From NCBI RefSeq assembly GCF_036227105.1, contig NZ_CP109434.1:6234501-6298500 (forward strand): a DNA stretch of 64,000 nt, given 5' to 3'. The position numbers and the translations under genes are program-made. Below the pieces are notes generated by a model that was not told where the DNA came from, did no database searches, and was given only the letters and a program-made list of their open reading frames with translations. This document shows, one piece after another, positions 15,163 through 23,535 of this stretch (position 1 is the stretch's first letter; each line of letters opens with the position of its first letter). This DNA comes from Amycolatopsis sp. NBC_01488. GTDB lineage: Bacteria; Actinomycetota; Actinomycetes; Mycobacteriales; Pseudonocardiaceae.

Positions 15163-17727
15163 GTGACGACCGAGGACGCGAGACCGCCCGGCGCTGACCG
15201 GAAACGCCGCCGCGGCGGCCTGCGGATCTACCTCGGGGCCGCCCCGGGCGTGGGGAAGACCTTCGCCATGCTCGGGGAGGCCCGCCGCCGGCTCGACCGC
15301 GGCACCGATGTCGTCGTCGGCCTGGTGGAGACGCACGGCCGGCGCAGGACCGCCGAACTGCTCGACGGGCTGGAGGTCGTCCCGCGCCGGCAGGTGGACT
15401 ACCGCGGGCACGCCTTCGAGGAGATGGACGTCGACGCCATCCTCGCGCGGGCGCCGCAGGTCGCCGTGGTCGACGAGCTGGCCCACACCAACGTGGCCGG
15501 TTCGCGCAACGAGAAGCGCTGGCAAGACATCGAGGAGCTGCTGGATGCCGGGATCGACGTGCTCTCGACGGTCAACGTGCAGCACCTGGAGAGCCTCAAC
15601 GACGTCGTCGAACGGATCACCGGCATCGCCCAGCAGGAAACGGTCCCGGACGAGGTCGTCCGCCGCGCCGAGCAGCTGGAGCTCGTCGATATCACGCCGG
15701 AGGCGCTGCGGCGGCGGCTCGCGCACGGCAACGTCTACCCGGCCGAGCGGATCGACGCCGCGCTCGGCAACTACTTCCGGCCCGGCAACCTCACCGCCCT
15801 GCGGGAAATCGCCCTGCTCTGGGTGGCCGACCAGGTCGACGTCGCGCTGCAGCGGTACCGCTCCGAACGCGATATCACCGACACCTGGGAGGCCCGCGAG
15901 CGGGTGGTCGTCGCGATCAGCGGCGGGCGGGAGAGCGAGACCCTGATCCGGCGCGCGCGGCGCATCGCGAAGCGGGCCGGGGCCGAGCTGCTGGTGCTGC
16001 AGATCCTGCGTGGTGACGGGCTGGCCGGCGTCTCCCCGCAGGCGATCGCCGAGTACCGCAAGCTCGCCGACGATGTCGGCGCCGCTTTCCACACCGTGGT
16101 CGGCGATGACGTGCCGACCGCGCTGCTGGATTTCGCCCGTGGGGTGAACGCGACGCAGGTGGTGGTGGGCACGTCCCGGCGGTCGCGGGTGGCGCGGCTG
16201 TTCGACGAGGGCATCGGCGCCACGGTGGTGCAGGAGTCCGGGCCGATCGACGTGCACATGGTCACCCACGACGAATCCGGCGGGCGGCTGCGTGCCAAGC
16301 TGTTCCCGCGCAGCTCCCTGGCCCGGCGGCGGCAGCTCCTCGGCTGGGCGCTCGCGCTGGCGCTGCCGGCGGTGGCGACGGTGATCGGCGTGGTGCTGCG
16401 GCAGACGCTGATCCTGTCCACCAACGTCATCGACTACTTCCTCGCGACGATCATCGTCGCGCTGGTCGGCGGGCTCGGACCCGCGCTGTTCGCTTCGATC
16501 GCCAGCGCGCTGCTGCTCAACTTCTTCTTCACGCCACCGCTGTACACCTTGACCGTGGACGCTCAGCAGAACGTCATCACGCTGGTCGCGATGGTCGTGG
16601 TCGCGGTGGCGTTCGCGCTTGTCGTCGACCGGGCGTCTCGCCGGGCGGATGCCGCGGCCCGGGCCCAGACGGAGGCCGCCCTGCTGGCCTCCTACGCCCG
16701 GACGGTCCTCGGGCACGACCAGCCGCTGCAGCGGCTGCTGGAGAAGATCCGCGAGAACTTCGGGCTCGAGTCCGTTTCCCTGCTGGAGAAGCAGGACGAC
16801 GAATGGGTCCGCGCGGCCTGCACGGGGGAGCGGCCGTGCGACGACCCCGACAAGGCCGACGTCGACGTCCCGGTCACCGACGACGTCCACCTCGCCCTGC
16901 GCGGCCGGACGCTGCCCGCGCACGACCAGCGCGTCCTGGAAGCGGCGGCGGGGCAGGCGCTGCTGGCGCTGCGGCAGCAGCGGATGGCCACCCAAGCTCA
17001 AGAGGCACAGCGCCGCGCGGAGACCACCGAGCTGCGCACGGCGCTGCTCTCGGCCATCGGGCACGACCTGCGGACTCCGCTGACCTCCATCAAGGCCGTC
17101 TTCGGCGGGTTGCGCGCCCACGACGTCAGTCTGTCCGAAAAGGACGTCGAAGAACTGCTCATCGCCGGCGAGGAGTCGACGGACCGGCTCTCCGGTCTCA
17201 TCGACAACCTGCTCGACTCGTCCCGCCTGGCCACCGGCGCGGTACAACCGGTGCTGCGCCCGGTCGGCTACGACGAGGTCGTCGCGACCGCACTGTCCGC
17301 ATTGGACGCTCGCGAGCCGATCGAGCTGGACGTCGACGACGGGCTGCCGGCCGTGCTGGCGGACGCGGGTCTGCTCGAGCGCGCGGTCGCGAACGTGATC
17401 GACAACGCGTTGCGGCACGGTGTCACCGGACGGACGCCGTCGGCGATCGCCATCCGCGCCAGTGCCTACGCCGGCCGGGTCGAGCTGCGCGTCGTCGACC
17501 ACGGCCGGGGCCTGCCGAAGGGCGCCGCCGACTCGGCGTTCGCCCCGTTCCAGCGCCTCGGGGACCGCAACACCACGACCGGCGTCGGGCTCGGTCTGTC
17601 CGTCGCGAAGGGCTTCGTCGAAGCGATGGACGGGACCATCCGCGCCGAAGACACCCCCGGTGGCGGGCTGACGATCGTCCTCTCGCTGCCGGTCGCCGCC
17701 ACCCGGGAAAGCGAGGCCGTGCGTTGA
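15163..17727 (+). CDS. kdpD: Sensor histidine kinase KdpD
   Basis: 854 residues, GTG start. Order: KdpD N-terminal domain with P-loop-like GAAPGVGKT at about residue 25 and the LAHTNVAGSRN and NVQHLESL motifs; a universal-stress-protein domain (about 245-365); four closely packed membrane helices (about 388-495); a GAF-like region; HisKA with His in IGHDLRTPLTSI near residue 631; then an HATPase domain ending GLGLSVAKGF. It senses low K+ or osmotic conditions and phosphorylates KdpE, encoded immediately downstream. Confidence 0.96.
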   Translation: MTTEDARPPGADRKRRRGGLRIYLGAAPGVGKTFAMLGEARRRLDRGTDVVVGLVETHGRRRTAELLDGLEVVPRRQVDYRGHAFEEMDVDAILARAPQVAVVDELAHTNVAGSRNEKRWQDIEELLDAGIDVLSTVNVQHLESLNDVVERITGIAQQETVPDEVVRRAEQLELVDITPEALRRRLAHGNVYPAERIDAALGNYFRPGNLTALREIALLWVADQVDVALQRYRSERDITDTWEARERVVVAISGGRESETLIRRARRIAKRAGAELLVLQILRGDGLAGVSPQAIAEYRKLADDVGAAFHTVVGDDVPTALLDFARGVNATQVVVGTSRRSRVARLFDEGIGATVVQESGPIDVHMVTHDESGGRLRAKLFPRSSLARRRQLLGWALALALPAVATVIGVVLRQTLILSTNVIDYFLATIIVALVGGLGPALFASIASALLLNFFFTPPLYTLTVDAQQNVITLVAMVVVAVAFALVVDRASRRADAAARAQTEAALLASYARTVLGHDQPLQRLLEKIRENFGLESVSLLEKQDDEWVRAACTGERPCDDPDKADVDVPVTDDVHLALRGRTLPAHDQRVLEAAAGQALLALRQQRMATQAQEAQRRAETTELRTALLSAIGHDLRTPLTSIKAVFGGLRAHDVSLSEKDVEELLIAGEESTDRLSGLIDNLLDSSRLATGAVQPVLRPVGYDEVVATALSALDAREPIELDVDDGLPAVLADAGLLERAVANVIDNALRHGVTGRTPSAIAIRASAYAGRVELRVVDHGRGLPKGAADSAFAPFQRLGDRNTTTGVGLGLSVAKGFVEAMDGTIRAEDTPGGGLTIVLSLPVAATRESEAVR

Positions 17728-18419
17728 CGTCCGTGCTCGTGGTCGACGACGAAACCGCCCTCGTGCGGGCGCTGCGGATCAACCTCACCGCCCGCGGCTA
17801 TTCCGTGGTCACCGCCGCCGACGGCGCCTCCGCGCTGCTGGCGGCCGCCACCGAGCATCCCGACCTGGTCCTGCTCGACCTCGGCCTGCCCGACGTCGAC
17901 GGCATCGAGGTGATCCGCGAACTGCGCACCTGGAGCGCGATGCCGATCATCGTGCTCTCCGCCCGCCACGACTCCGCCGACAAGATCCGGGCCCTCGACA
18001 CCGGCGCCGACACCTACGTCACGAAGCCGTTCGGGATGGAGGAGCTGTTCGCGTGCCTGCGCGCCACCGAACGCCGGCTGGCTCTGGGGGCGCCGCCCGA
18101 CCCGGCCCTCGTCGTCGAGACAGCCGCGTTCACGGTGGACGTCGGGGCCAAGATCGTCCGCCGGGGCGAGGTCACCGTGCACCTCACCCGCACGGAATGG
18201 GCCATCCTCGAACAGCTCGTCCGCAATCCTGAATCGCTGATCAGCGGCACGCACCTGCTGACCACCGTCTGGGGACCTGACTTCGCGGACCGGGGGCACT
18301 ACTTGCGCGTCTACATGGCCCAGCTGCGCCGTAAGCTCGAACCCGAGCCGTCCCACCCGCGGTACCTGATCACCGAAACCGGCATCGGGTACCGCTTCGT
18401 CCCGGAGGAGTCGCCGTGA
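17724..18419 (+). CDS. kdpE: Response regulator KdpE (OmpR/PhoB family)
   Basis: 231 residues if the TTG at 17724, which overlaps the kdpD stop (TTGA), is used; GTG 17733 is the alternative. Receiver domain: acidic DD at 8-9, phosphoacceptor Asp52 in LLDLGLPD, Lys in VTKPF. The C-terminal winged helix contains VHLTRTEWAILEQLVRNP and YLRVYMAQLRRKLE. It should activate the kdp operon through the phased repeats at 10465-10503. The stop overlaps the next small ORF (GTGA). Confidence 0.95.
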   Translation: MTSVLVVDDETALVRALRINLTARGYSVVTAADGASALLAAATEHPDLVLLDLGLPDVDGIEVIRELRTWSAMPIIVLSARHDSADKIRALDTGADTYVTKPFGMEELFACLRATERRLALGAPPDPALVVETAAFTVDVGAKIVRRGEVTVHLTRTEWAILEQLVRNPESLISGTHLLTTVWGPDFADRGHYLRVYMAQLRRKLEPEPSHPRYLITETGIGYRFVPEESP

Positions 18420-18625
18420 CCGATCCCGAGGAAGCCATCGAGCTGGCGGCCGAGCGTGGCGATTCCACCGAGCTGCGGAAGTGGGCTGCCGAGGGGTACT
18501 CCGACGCCGTGGACCTGCTCGTGGAGCTCGCCACCGAGCGGGAAGACCTCGACGAACTCCGTCGGCTCGCCAGGGACGGCAGCCAGACCGCGGCCGAGGT
18601 GCTGGCCGAGCTCGAGGACGAGTAG
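18416..18625 (+). CDS. Small acidic helical protein coupled to kdpE
   Basis: 69 residues, GTG start overlapping the kdpE stop. It is rich in Glu, Asp, Ala and Leu, with two imperfect ~30-residue helical repeats (AAERGDSTELRKWAAEG and ARDGSQTAAEVLAELED) resembling HEAT/Sel1-like helices. No membrane segment or cysteine is present. It may be a partner of the Kdp regulators, judged only from translational coupling. No function is known to me. Confidence 0.65.
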   Translation: MTDPEEAIELAAERGDSTELRKWAAEGYSDAVDLLVELATEREDLDELRRLARDGSQTAAEVLAELEDE

Positions 18626-18770
18626 CCAGGAATCCGTAAGTTCGCCTCCGCGCCTGTTCGCGGCGCCGCGGTGGGCTTGGCTTTCCCATGGGCAGAAGCG
18701 GCGCGCGCGGCTATCCGCGCGAGGTACGCCACGACCGGCCGCCTGATCCCGGGCCGGCCGGCGATACGAC

Positions 18771-19163
18771 GATCCCCGGCGGTCCCTGCTGGACGCTGAT
18801 CCCTGGTGGTTTCGGCTCTCGCGTCGTGAAGGCGAGCAGGTCGGCCAGCTGACCCGGCGGCCAGGTCGGGGACGTTTTGCGATCGTCATTCCTCGGGAGG
18901 GCTATTTTCAGATCGGGTATGTCGCGCGCAAGGGTACCGACAGCCGGCTGCGTGCCCGCGGCATCGATGCGTTCCGGTGTGATGTGGCCGAACTCCTCCC
19001 GGAGTACGCCGACCGAGTCGTCGAGCTGGTCTTGATGGACGACGTCAAACTGCTCGATGTCCGGCTCAACCGGCTGCGCCGATGGCATGTCGAGGGCTTG
19101 CTGTGCATCGGGGACGCCGCGCACGGCGGCCGCGTCCGGAGCAACGTTCATTTCAGCTCGTGA
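18771..19163 (+). pseudogene. FAD-dependent monooxygenase fragment
   Basis: An open frame without a start codon reads through PWWFRLSRREGEQ, FAIVIPREGYFQIGYVARKG, a helix ending ELLPEYADRV and RRWHVEGLLCIGDAAH. These match the middle part of class A FAD monooxygenases up to their second FAD motif. Directly after GDAAH, where intact relatives continue with MSPVGGVGIN, the sequence diverges (GGRVRSNVHFSS) and stops at 19161-19163. Both the N-terminal FAD-binding part and the C-terminus are missing. The end overlaps the convergent hydrolase by 11 bases. Confidence 0.7.
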
Positions 19164-19977
19164 CATGCGTGTCGGTGATTTGCGGTTGGCAAATCGCGCC
19201 GGCCAGTTCGGTGGGATGAGTCAGCGGTAGTAGGTGGTTCGCGCCCGCGATCGTCGTGACGCGGGCGTCCGGCAGCGCGGCCGCCAGGCGGGCGATCAGC
19301 CGGTGGGTCGGGCCGGGGCTGGCCGCGCCCTGGACGAGCAGCGCCGGGGTGCTGATCCGCGCCGGGTCGGGCGGTGTCCACCGGCCGAGGGCGGGAACCT
19401 CGTTGGTGAAGAAGAACTCCGCGTCGCGCTCGGCGCGCGCGATGCCCTCCTGGCCGAGGACGTCGGTGAGCACCGCGCGGTAGCCGCGGCCGCAGACGAC
19501 GGTGTTGAACGTGTCGAACGCCGCCGGGATGTCGCCGCGGGCCGCGGCCGCCATCGCCGCGCCCAGCGCCGGGCCGATCGTGGTCCGCACCTCGGGCAGG
19601 TCGGCCGGGTCCAGCAGCTCGTCGATCAGCGGTGGCTCGGACAGCACCAGGCGGGCCACGAGATCCGGCCGGTCGACGGCGAGCTGGAGCGCGATCGCGC
19701 AGCCGGAGGAGTGGCTGACCACGGTGGCCGGCCCGGTGCCGAGCAGGTCGAGCAGGGCCGCGGCGTGGGCCGCGTGCGCGGCCAGCTCGATCGGCTCGCG
19801 CGGGACCTCGCCGCCGGTGTAGCCCGCGCGCAGCATCCGGATCACCCGGCCGGGCAGGTGCCCGGCCAGCGGCTCGAACCACGCCCCGAACACGCCGGCG
19901 TGCACGAGCAGGGTGGCGTCGCCGGCTCCGGTGTCCGTCCAGCCGATGGTGACGCCGTCGATCGTTGTCGTGGACAT
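19153..19977 (-). CDS. Alpha/beta hydrolase
   Basis: 274 residues. The nucleophile elbow is SHSSGC (Ser in VVSHSSGCAIALQ), a late acidic residue follows in LLVQGAASPGPTH, and the catalytic His is in GANHLLPLTHPTELA. The N-terminus (GVTIGWTDTGAGDATLLVHAG) is a standard fold start. ATG 19977 was chosen because the longer frame upstream overlaps the next gene. It lies 11 bases downstream of a VOC-family gene and is probably co-transcribed with it under the divergent TetR. The substrate is unknown. Confidence 0.85.
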   Translation of the reverse strand: MSTTTIDGVTIGWTDTGAGDATLLVHAGVFGAWFEPLAGHLPGRVIRMLRAGYTGGEVPREPIELAAHAAHAAALLDLLGTGPATVVSHSSGCAIALQLAVDRPDLVARLVLSEPPLIDELLDPADLPEVRTTIGPALGAAMAAAARGDIPAAFDTFNTVVCGRGYRAVLTDVLGQEGIARAERDAEFFFTNEVPALGRWTPPDPARISTPALLVQGAASPGPTHRLIARLAAALPDARVTTIAGANHLLPLTHPTELAGAICQPQITDTHVTS

Positions 19978-19988
19978 GACTCGTCTCC

Positions 19989-20369
19989 TCAGTTCGCGTA
20001 GAGCCGGATCTCGATGCCGTCGGGGTCGTGCAGCCCGACCAGTACCTTTCCGCCGCCGTGGCCGGTCACGAGACCGCCGTGGGGTTCGCCGGCCTCGTCC
20101 AGGGCGGACTTCCAGGTCTCGACGTCCGCCCGGGCCGGCACGAGCAGGGCCAGCGCGTCGAAGCCGGAGAGTGCCTTGGCGCGGACGGGGTCGTGGCGCA
20201 GCGCGAGCTGGGGCGAGCACCCGTCGCGGCGCAGGGCCAAGCCGCGGACCTCGCCGTCCTCGGTGAACTCGATGGCCACCTCGAAGCCGAGGACCCGCTC
20301 GTACCAGGCCCGGCTGCGGGCGATGTCGCTCACCGGCAGCTTGACGTGGTGGATTCCGGCGATCTCCAT
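19989..20369 (-). CDS. VOC/glyoxalase-like small protein
   Basis: 126 residues forming one VOC module: GIHHVKLPVSDIARSRAWYERVLGF at the N-terminus and GLHDPDGIEIRLY at the C-terminus, with candidate metal ligands at His and Glu. Such proteins act as lyases, resistance proteins or dioxygenases. It is divergent from a TetR gene, with the intergenic palindrome at 20394-20410 between them, so TetR repression is likely. Confidence 0.85.
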   Translation of the reverse strand: MEIAGIHHVKLPVSDIARSRAWYERVLGFEVAIEFTEDGEVRGLALRRDGCSPQLALRHDPVRAKALSGFDALALLVPARADVETWKSALDEAGEPHGGLVTGHGGGKVLVGLHDPDGIEIRLYAN

Positions 20370-20393
20370 GCCGACCCCATTTCGTTGTAGTCC

Positions 20394-20410
20394 AACTCTA
20401 GAGTTAGAGT
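20394..20410. promoter_or_regulatory. TetR operator candidate
   Basis: AACTCTAGAGTT (20394-20405) is a perfect 12-base palindrome. It overlaps a second inverted repeat, ACTCTA-GAGT-TAGAGT (20395-20410). The element lies between the divergent VOC gene and the TetR gene and reaches the GTG at 20409, so bound repressor would block both promoters. Confidence 0.65.
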
Positions 20411-21038
20411 GCAACGTGTGACCGAGAACGTCAAGCCCCGCGCGGCCCGCACCCGGGCGACCCGACGGCGCATCGTGGCGGCGGCGGGCGACCTGTTCGT
20501 CGCCGACGGCTACGCGGCCACCACGCTCGAGCAGATCGCGAGCCGGGCCGAGGTGGCCGTCCAGACGGTGTACTTCCACTTCGGCAACAAGCGGACGTTG
20601 CTCAAGGAAGCGGTCGACCTCGCGGTGGTCGGCGACGACGTCCCGGTCGGCATCCTCGGCCGGCCCTGGCTGGAGGAGGCCGCCGCCGAGCGGGAGCCGC
20701 GCCGCGTGATCGAGCTGTGGACGGCTTACGGGCGCGGCATCCTGACGCGGATCGGTCCGATCATGCGAGTGGTCCGCGACGCGGCCGTCGTCGACCCCGA
20801 CATGGCCGCCCAGTGGACGGCGAACATGGCCGAGACGGCGACGGCCTTCCGCGTCCTGGCCGGGCAGTTGGATGCGCTGTCCGCGCTGCGCGTGCCGGTC
20901 GAGGAAGCCGTGGACATCCTGTGCGCGTTGTCGGGGCTGGAGATGTACCTGGTGCTGGCCGACCGTGGCTGGCCGCCCGAGCGGTGGGAACGCTTCGTCG
21001 TCGACTCGCTCGCCCACGCGCTGCTGAACGGAATCTGA
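20409..21038 (+). CDS. TetR-family transcriptional regulator
   Basis: 209 residues from GTG 20409; GTG 20418 is an alternative that would clear the operator. The helix-turn-helix spans about residues 16-62 (RRRIVAAAGDLFVADGYAATTLEQIASRAEVAVQTVYFHFGNK is the family pattern). The C-terminal ligand domain has no recognisable specificity. It likely represses the VOC/hydrolase pair and itself. Confidence 0.9.
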   Translation: MQRVTENVKPRAARTRATRRRIVAAAGDLFVADGYAATTLEQIASRAEVAVQTVYFHFGNKRTLLKEAVDLAVVGDDVPVGILGRPWLEEAAAEREPRRVIELWTAYGRGILTRIGPIMRVVRDAAVVDPDMAAQWTANMAETATAFRVLAGQLDALSALRVPVEEAVDILCALSGLEMYLVLADRGWPPERWERFVVDSLAHALLNGI

Positions 21039-21065
21039 CCCCGGGTACGCACCGGCTGACGTTCG

Positions 21066-22727
21066 TCACGGGCGGCGGTAGATCGTGATGGAGTGGCCGA
21101 CTTCGTCGATCGGGGCGCTGCCGGAGATCAGCGCCGCCAGGCGGCCGTCCGCCTTGGCGATGGCGGAATCCGACACGGCGAGCAGCCCGTGCACCTCGGC
21201 CGCGGGCACGGCGAGCGGGTCGGCGGCGGCGATGCCGTACGCGGACGGCACGCCGCTTCCCTTGTAGACGAGCCAAATCCGCTCGCCCGGGTGGTCCCGG
21301 CTCAGCCGGCCCGCCAGCCGGCCCAGGTCCTGGCCCCAGTCGACGTTCGAGTCGTGCAGGCGCAGGTGGGTCCGGGCCGGGCCGCCGAACGCCTCGTTGG
21401 AGTAGGGCAGGTAGTAGGGGAACGTCCGCAGCGAGCTGACGGCTGCGAAGACGACCAGGACCGCCACCGCGGCGTGCGCCCGGCGCCGGGGGATCGCGAC
21501 GACGCCGGCCGCCGCGATCGCCAGGAACATCGGTACGAAGATCGCGTACCGGACACCGAGGTCGCGGGTGCTGGTCATGGCCGCGGCCAGCAGCACGGCC
21601 GCGGGGACGAGGACGTACGGCGCCGCCGGGCGCAACCGGGGGATCGCCACCAGCACGACCGCGCCGGCCAGCCCGAGGGCCAGCGCGCCCAGCGGCGTCT
21701 TCACCAGCAACGCGGCCGGCAGGTAGTACCACAGCGAACCGGCGTGGTAAGTGCCGAAGAGGAAAGTGCTCCACGTCCGGTCTTCGAAGGCGAACTGGAC
21801 GCGCATCCCGTCGAGGTAGGGCCTCGGCAGCGGTAGCCATTCGGCGACCGCGCGCAGGCCGTGGACGGCCGGCAGGTTCGGCGGCGTCGTCCAGTGCAGC
21901 CGCGGATCGACGGCGAGGTAGGAGGCCCACACCACGGCGACCGCGAGCAGGGCCACGGCCACCGCCGCCGCGACGCCGAGGACCATCCTTTGTGGACCGG
22001 TGCCGCGGCGGGCGTGCCAGACGGAGAGCACGACCAGGAGCAGCAGCACGGGAACCGCGGCCAGCGCACTCATCTTCGTGGCCACGGCCGCACCGAGAGC
22101 GAGCCCCGCGAGGGGAAGGTACCGAAGCGGCCGTCGTCGCGCCCGCCACACGAGCCAGACCGACGTCAGCAGGAACCCGGCCACCGGCACGTCGAGGGTG
22201 GCCAGCGACCCGTGCGCGATGAGGTCGGGGGAGAACGCGTACAGGGCCAGTGCCGTCACCCCGCCGGCCGGGCCGGTCAGGTCGCGGGCGAACGCGAAGA
22301 CGACCAGTCCGAACAGGAGCGTCAGCACGATCACCGGCAGCCGCGCCGACAGCAGCAGCCGTCCCGGGTCGTCGCCCGACTCGTACAGCACATGCCGGCC
22401 GAGCTGCGTCTGGTCGCCGGCGAAGGCGGGATCGAGGTGCGCGCCGGCGAAGGCGAGCCCGGTCGCGATGATCAGCTTGCCCAGCGGCGGGTGCTCCGGG
22501 TTGTACCGCAGGCTGTGCTGCTCCAGGTAGACCACCGCCGTGCCCACGTAGACGGGTTCGTCGATCGTCGGGGTCTGCTCGACGGCCGTGGTGATCATCG
22601 CGATCGCCATTTCCGCGAGCAGCGCGACCACCACGAGCGCGAACCACCACCGCCGCGGCCGTTTCTCCGCCGCCACTTCCGTGATCGCCTCGACCGCGCA
22701 CGGCGACCGGTTCGTCACGAGGGACAT
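21066..22727 (-). CDS. Polytopic glycosyltransferase, PMT/ArnT type (GT-C fold)
   Basis: 553 residues with about 10-11 hydrophobic segments. After the first helix comes TPTIDEPVYVGTAVVYLEQ, with the acidic residue expected in the first external loop of GT-C enzymes, then LRYNPEHPPLGKL. A soluble C-terminal part has LRLHDSNVDWGQDL. Family members transfer sugars from polyprenyl-phosphate carriers to proteins or lipids outside the membrane. No partner gene nearby identifies the acceptor. It ends 28 bases from the convergent TetR gene. Confidence 0.82.
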   Translation of the reverse strand: MSLVTNRSPCAVEAITEVAAEKRPRRWWFALVVVALLAEMAIAMITTAVEQTPTIDEPVYVGTAVVYLEQHSLRYNPEHPPLGKLIIATGLAFAGAHLDPAFAGDQTQLGRHVLYESGDDPGRLLLSARLPVIVLTLLFGLVVFAFARDLTGPAGGVTALALYAFSPDLIAHGSLATLDVPVAGFLLTSVWLVWRARRRPLRYLPLAGLALGAAVATKMSALAAVPVLLLLVVLSVWHARRGTGPQRMVLGVAAAVAVALLAVAVVWASYLAVDPRLHWTTPPNLPAVHGLRAVAEWLPLPRPYLDGMRVQFAFEDRTWSTFLFGTYHAGSLWYYLPAALLVKTPLGALALGLAGAVVLVAIPRLRPAAPYVLVPAAVLLAAAMTSTRDLGVRYAIFVPMFLAIAAAGVVAIPRRRAHAAVAVLVVFAAVSSLRTFPYYLPYSNEAFGGPARTHLRLHDSNVDWGQDLGRLAGRLSRDHPGERIWLVYKGSGVPSAYGIAAADPLAVPAAEVHGLLAVSDSAIAKADGRLAALISGSAPIDEVGHSITIYRRP

Positions 22728-22757
22728 CCCGCGATCCTTCCGTCCGAACGAACGGGA

Positions 22758-22859
22758 TCACTCCATGGACGTCCGGTCCGCCTGGTGGTTCCGCAGCCGG
22801 GGCAGAAAGAGCTCGTCGACGATCACCCCGGATGCGGGCCGCGGGAGTTCGAGCTCCAT
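22758..22859 (-). CDS. Possible short ORF downstream of TetR
   Basis: 33 codons beginning MELELPRPASGVIVDELFLP, 11 bases after the TetR stop on the same strand. The sequence is not obviously random (a hydrophobic-acidic VIVDELFLPRL stretch), but I do not recognise a family and there is no strong ribosome site. It could be a C-terminal leftover of another gene. Confidence 0.22.
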   Translation of the reverse strand: MELELPRPASGVIVDELFLPRLRNHQADRTSME

Positions 22860-22870
22860 GAGCAGGTCAG

Positions 22871-23437
22871 CTAAGGCTCGACCAGCCGCCGCACGGCTTC
22901 CACGATCGTGGCCCGTCTGGCGGCGTGCTCGCGCGGGCCCAGGTCGCTGATCTCCGGGGTTTGCAGTGTCCACATGGAGGCGGTGTTGATGATGAGCACC
23001 AGCAGTTCCGCGGCGGTGAAGCGGGTGGAAATCCGGCCTTCCTCCTGGGCCTGCCGGATCGCGTCGACCTTCGCCTGGTTCGCCTTGGTGATGGCCTCGA
23101 TCGCCGACCTGCCTTCGCGCTGTTCCAGGCTGTGCCAGGTGGCGAGGCGCATCACGTCCGGGTGGGCGGTCTGGCCGTCGAAGAGGGCGCCCGCGTACTC
23201 CGGCAGATCGTCCACCGAGATCGGGGCCTCCTCGGTCGCCTGCACGACAACCTGGTCGAACACGGCCTCGAAGAGCTTTTCCTTGCTGGCGAAGTAGGTG
23301 TAGACGAGGCCCGGGCTGCACCCGGCCCGGCCGGCGAGCCGGTCGATCCTCGCGCCGGCGATGCCGTGTTCGGCGAACTCGGCCAGCGCGGCCTCCAGCA
23401 GTGCGCGGCGCTTGGCCTCGGGGTCTCGGGGTGCCAT
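22871..23437 (-). CDS. TetR-family transcriptional regulator
   Basis: 188 residues from ATG 23437; the longer upstream frame runs across the operator and is unlikely. Helix-turn-helix at about residues 8-55 (ALLEAALAEFAEHGIAGARIDRLAGRAG, then YTYFASKEKLFEAVF). It is divergent from an SDR gene. Two inverted copies of one 15-base operator lie in the 98-base gap, one near each gene, implying joint autoregulation and SDR repression. Confidence 0.9.
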   Translation of the reverse strand: MAPRDPEAKRRALLEAALAEFAEHGIAGARIDRLAGRAGCSPGLVYTYFASKEKLFEAVFDQVVVQATEEAPISVDDLPEYAGALFDGQTAHPDVMRLATWHSLEQREGRSAIEAITKANQAKVDAIRQAQEEGRISTRFTAAELLVLIINTASMWTLQTPEISDLGPREHAARRATIVEAVRRLVEP

Positions 23438-23453
23438 GCGGCCCACTTTATTG

Positions 23454-23468
23454 AGTGAACGTTCATTT
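23454..23468. promoter_or_regulatory. TetR operator copy 1
   Basis: AGTGAACGTTCATTT, with the perfect palindromic core TGAACGTTCA (23456-23465), 17 bases upstream of the TetR start. It is the exact reverse complement of the second copy at 23510-23524. Confidence 0.75.
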
Positions 23469-23509
23469 GACAACTGGGGGCGGTCGTGGTTACCTGAGCC
23501 CACCGAACT

Positions 23510-23524
23510 AAATGAACGTTCACT
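23510..23524. promoter_or_regulatory. TetR operator copy 2
   Basis: AAATGAACGTTCACT, core TGAACGTTCA (23513-23522). It lies directly before the SDR ribosome site AGGAG (23526-23530). Centres of the two copies are 57 bases apart. Confidence 0.75.
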
Positions 23525-23535
23525 TAGGAGTTGGG

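Noticed and set aside
14530..17502. 990-codon minus-strand frame opposite kdpC and kdpD
   Set aside because: Shadow of kdpCD; no recognisable domain, composition typical of antisense translation.
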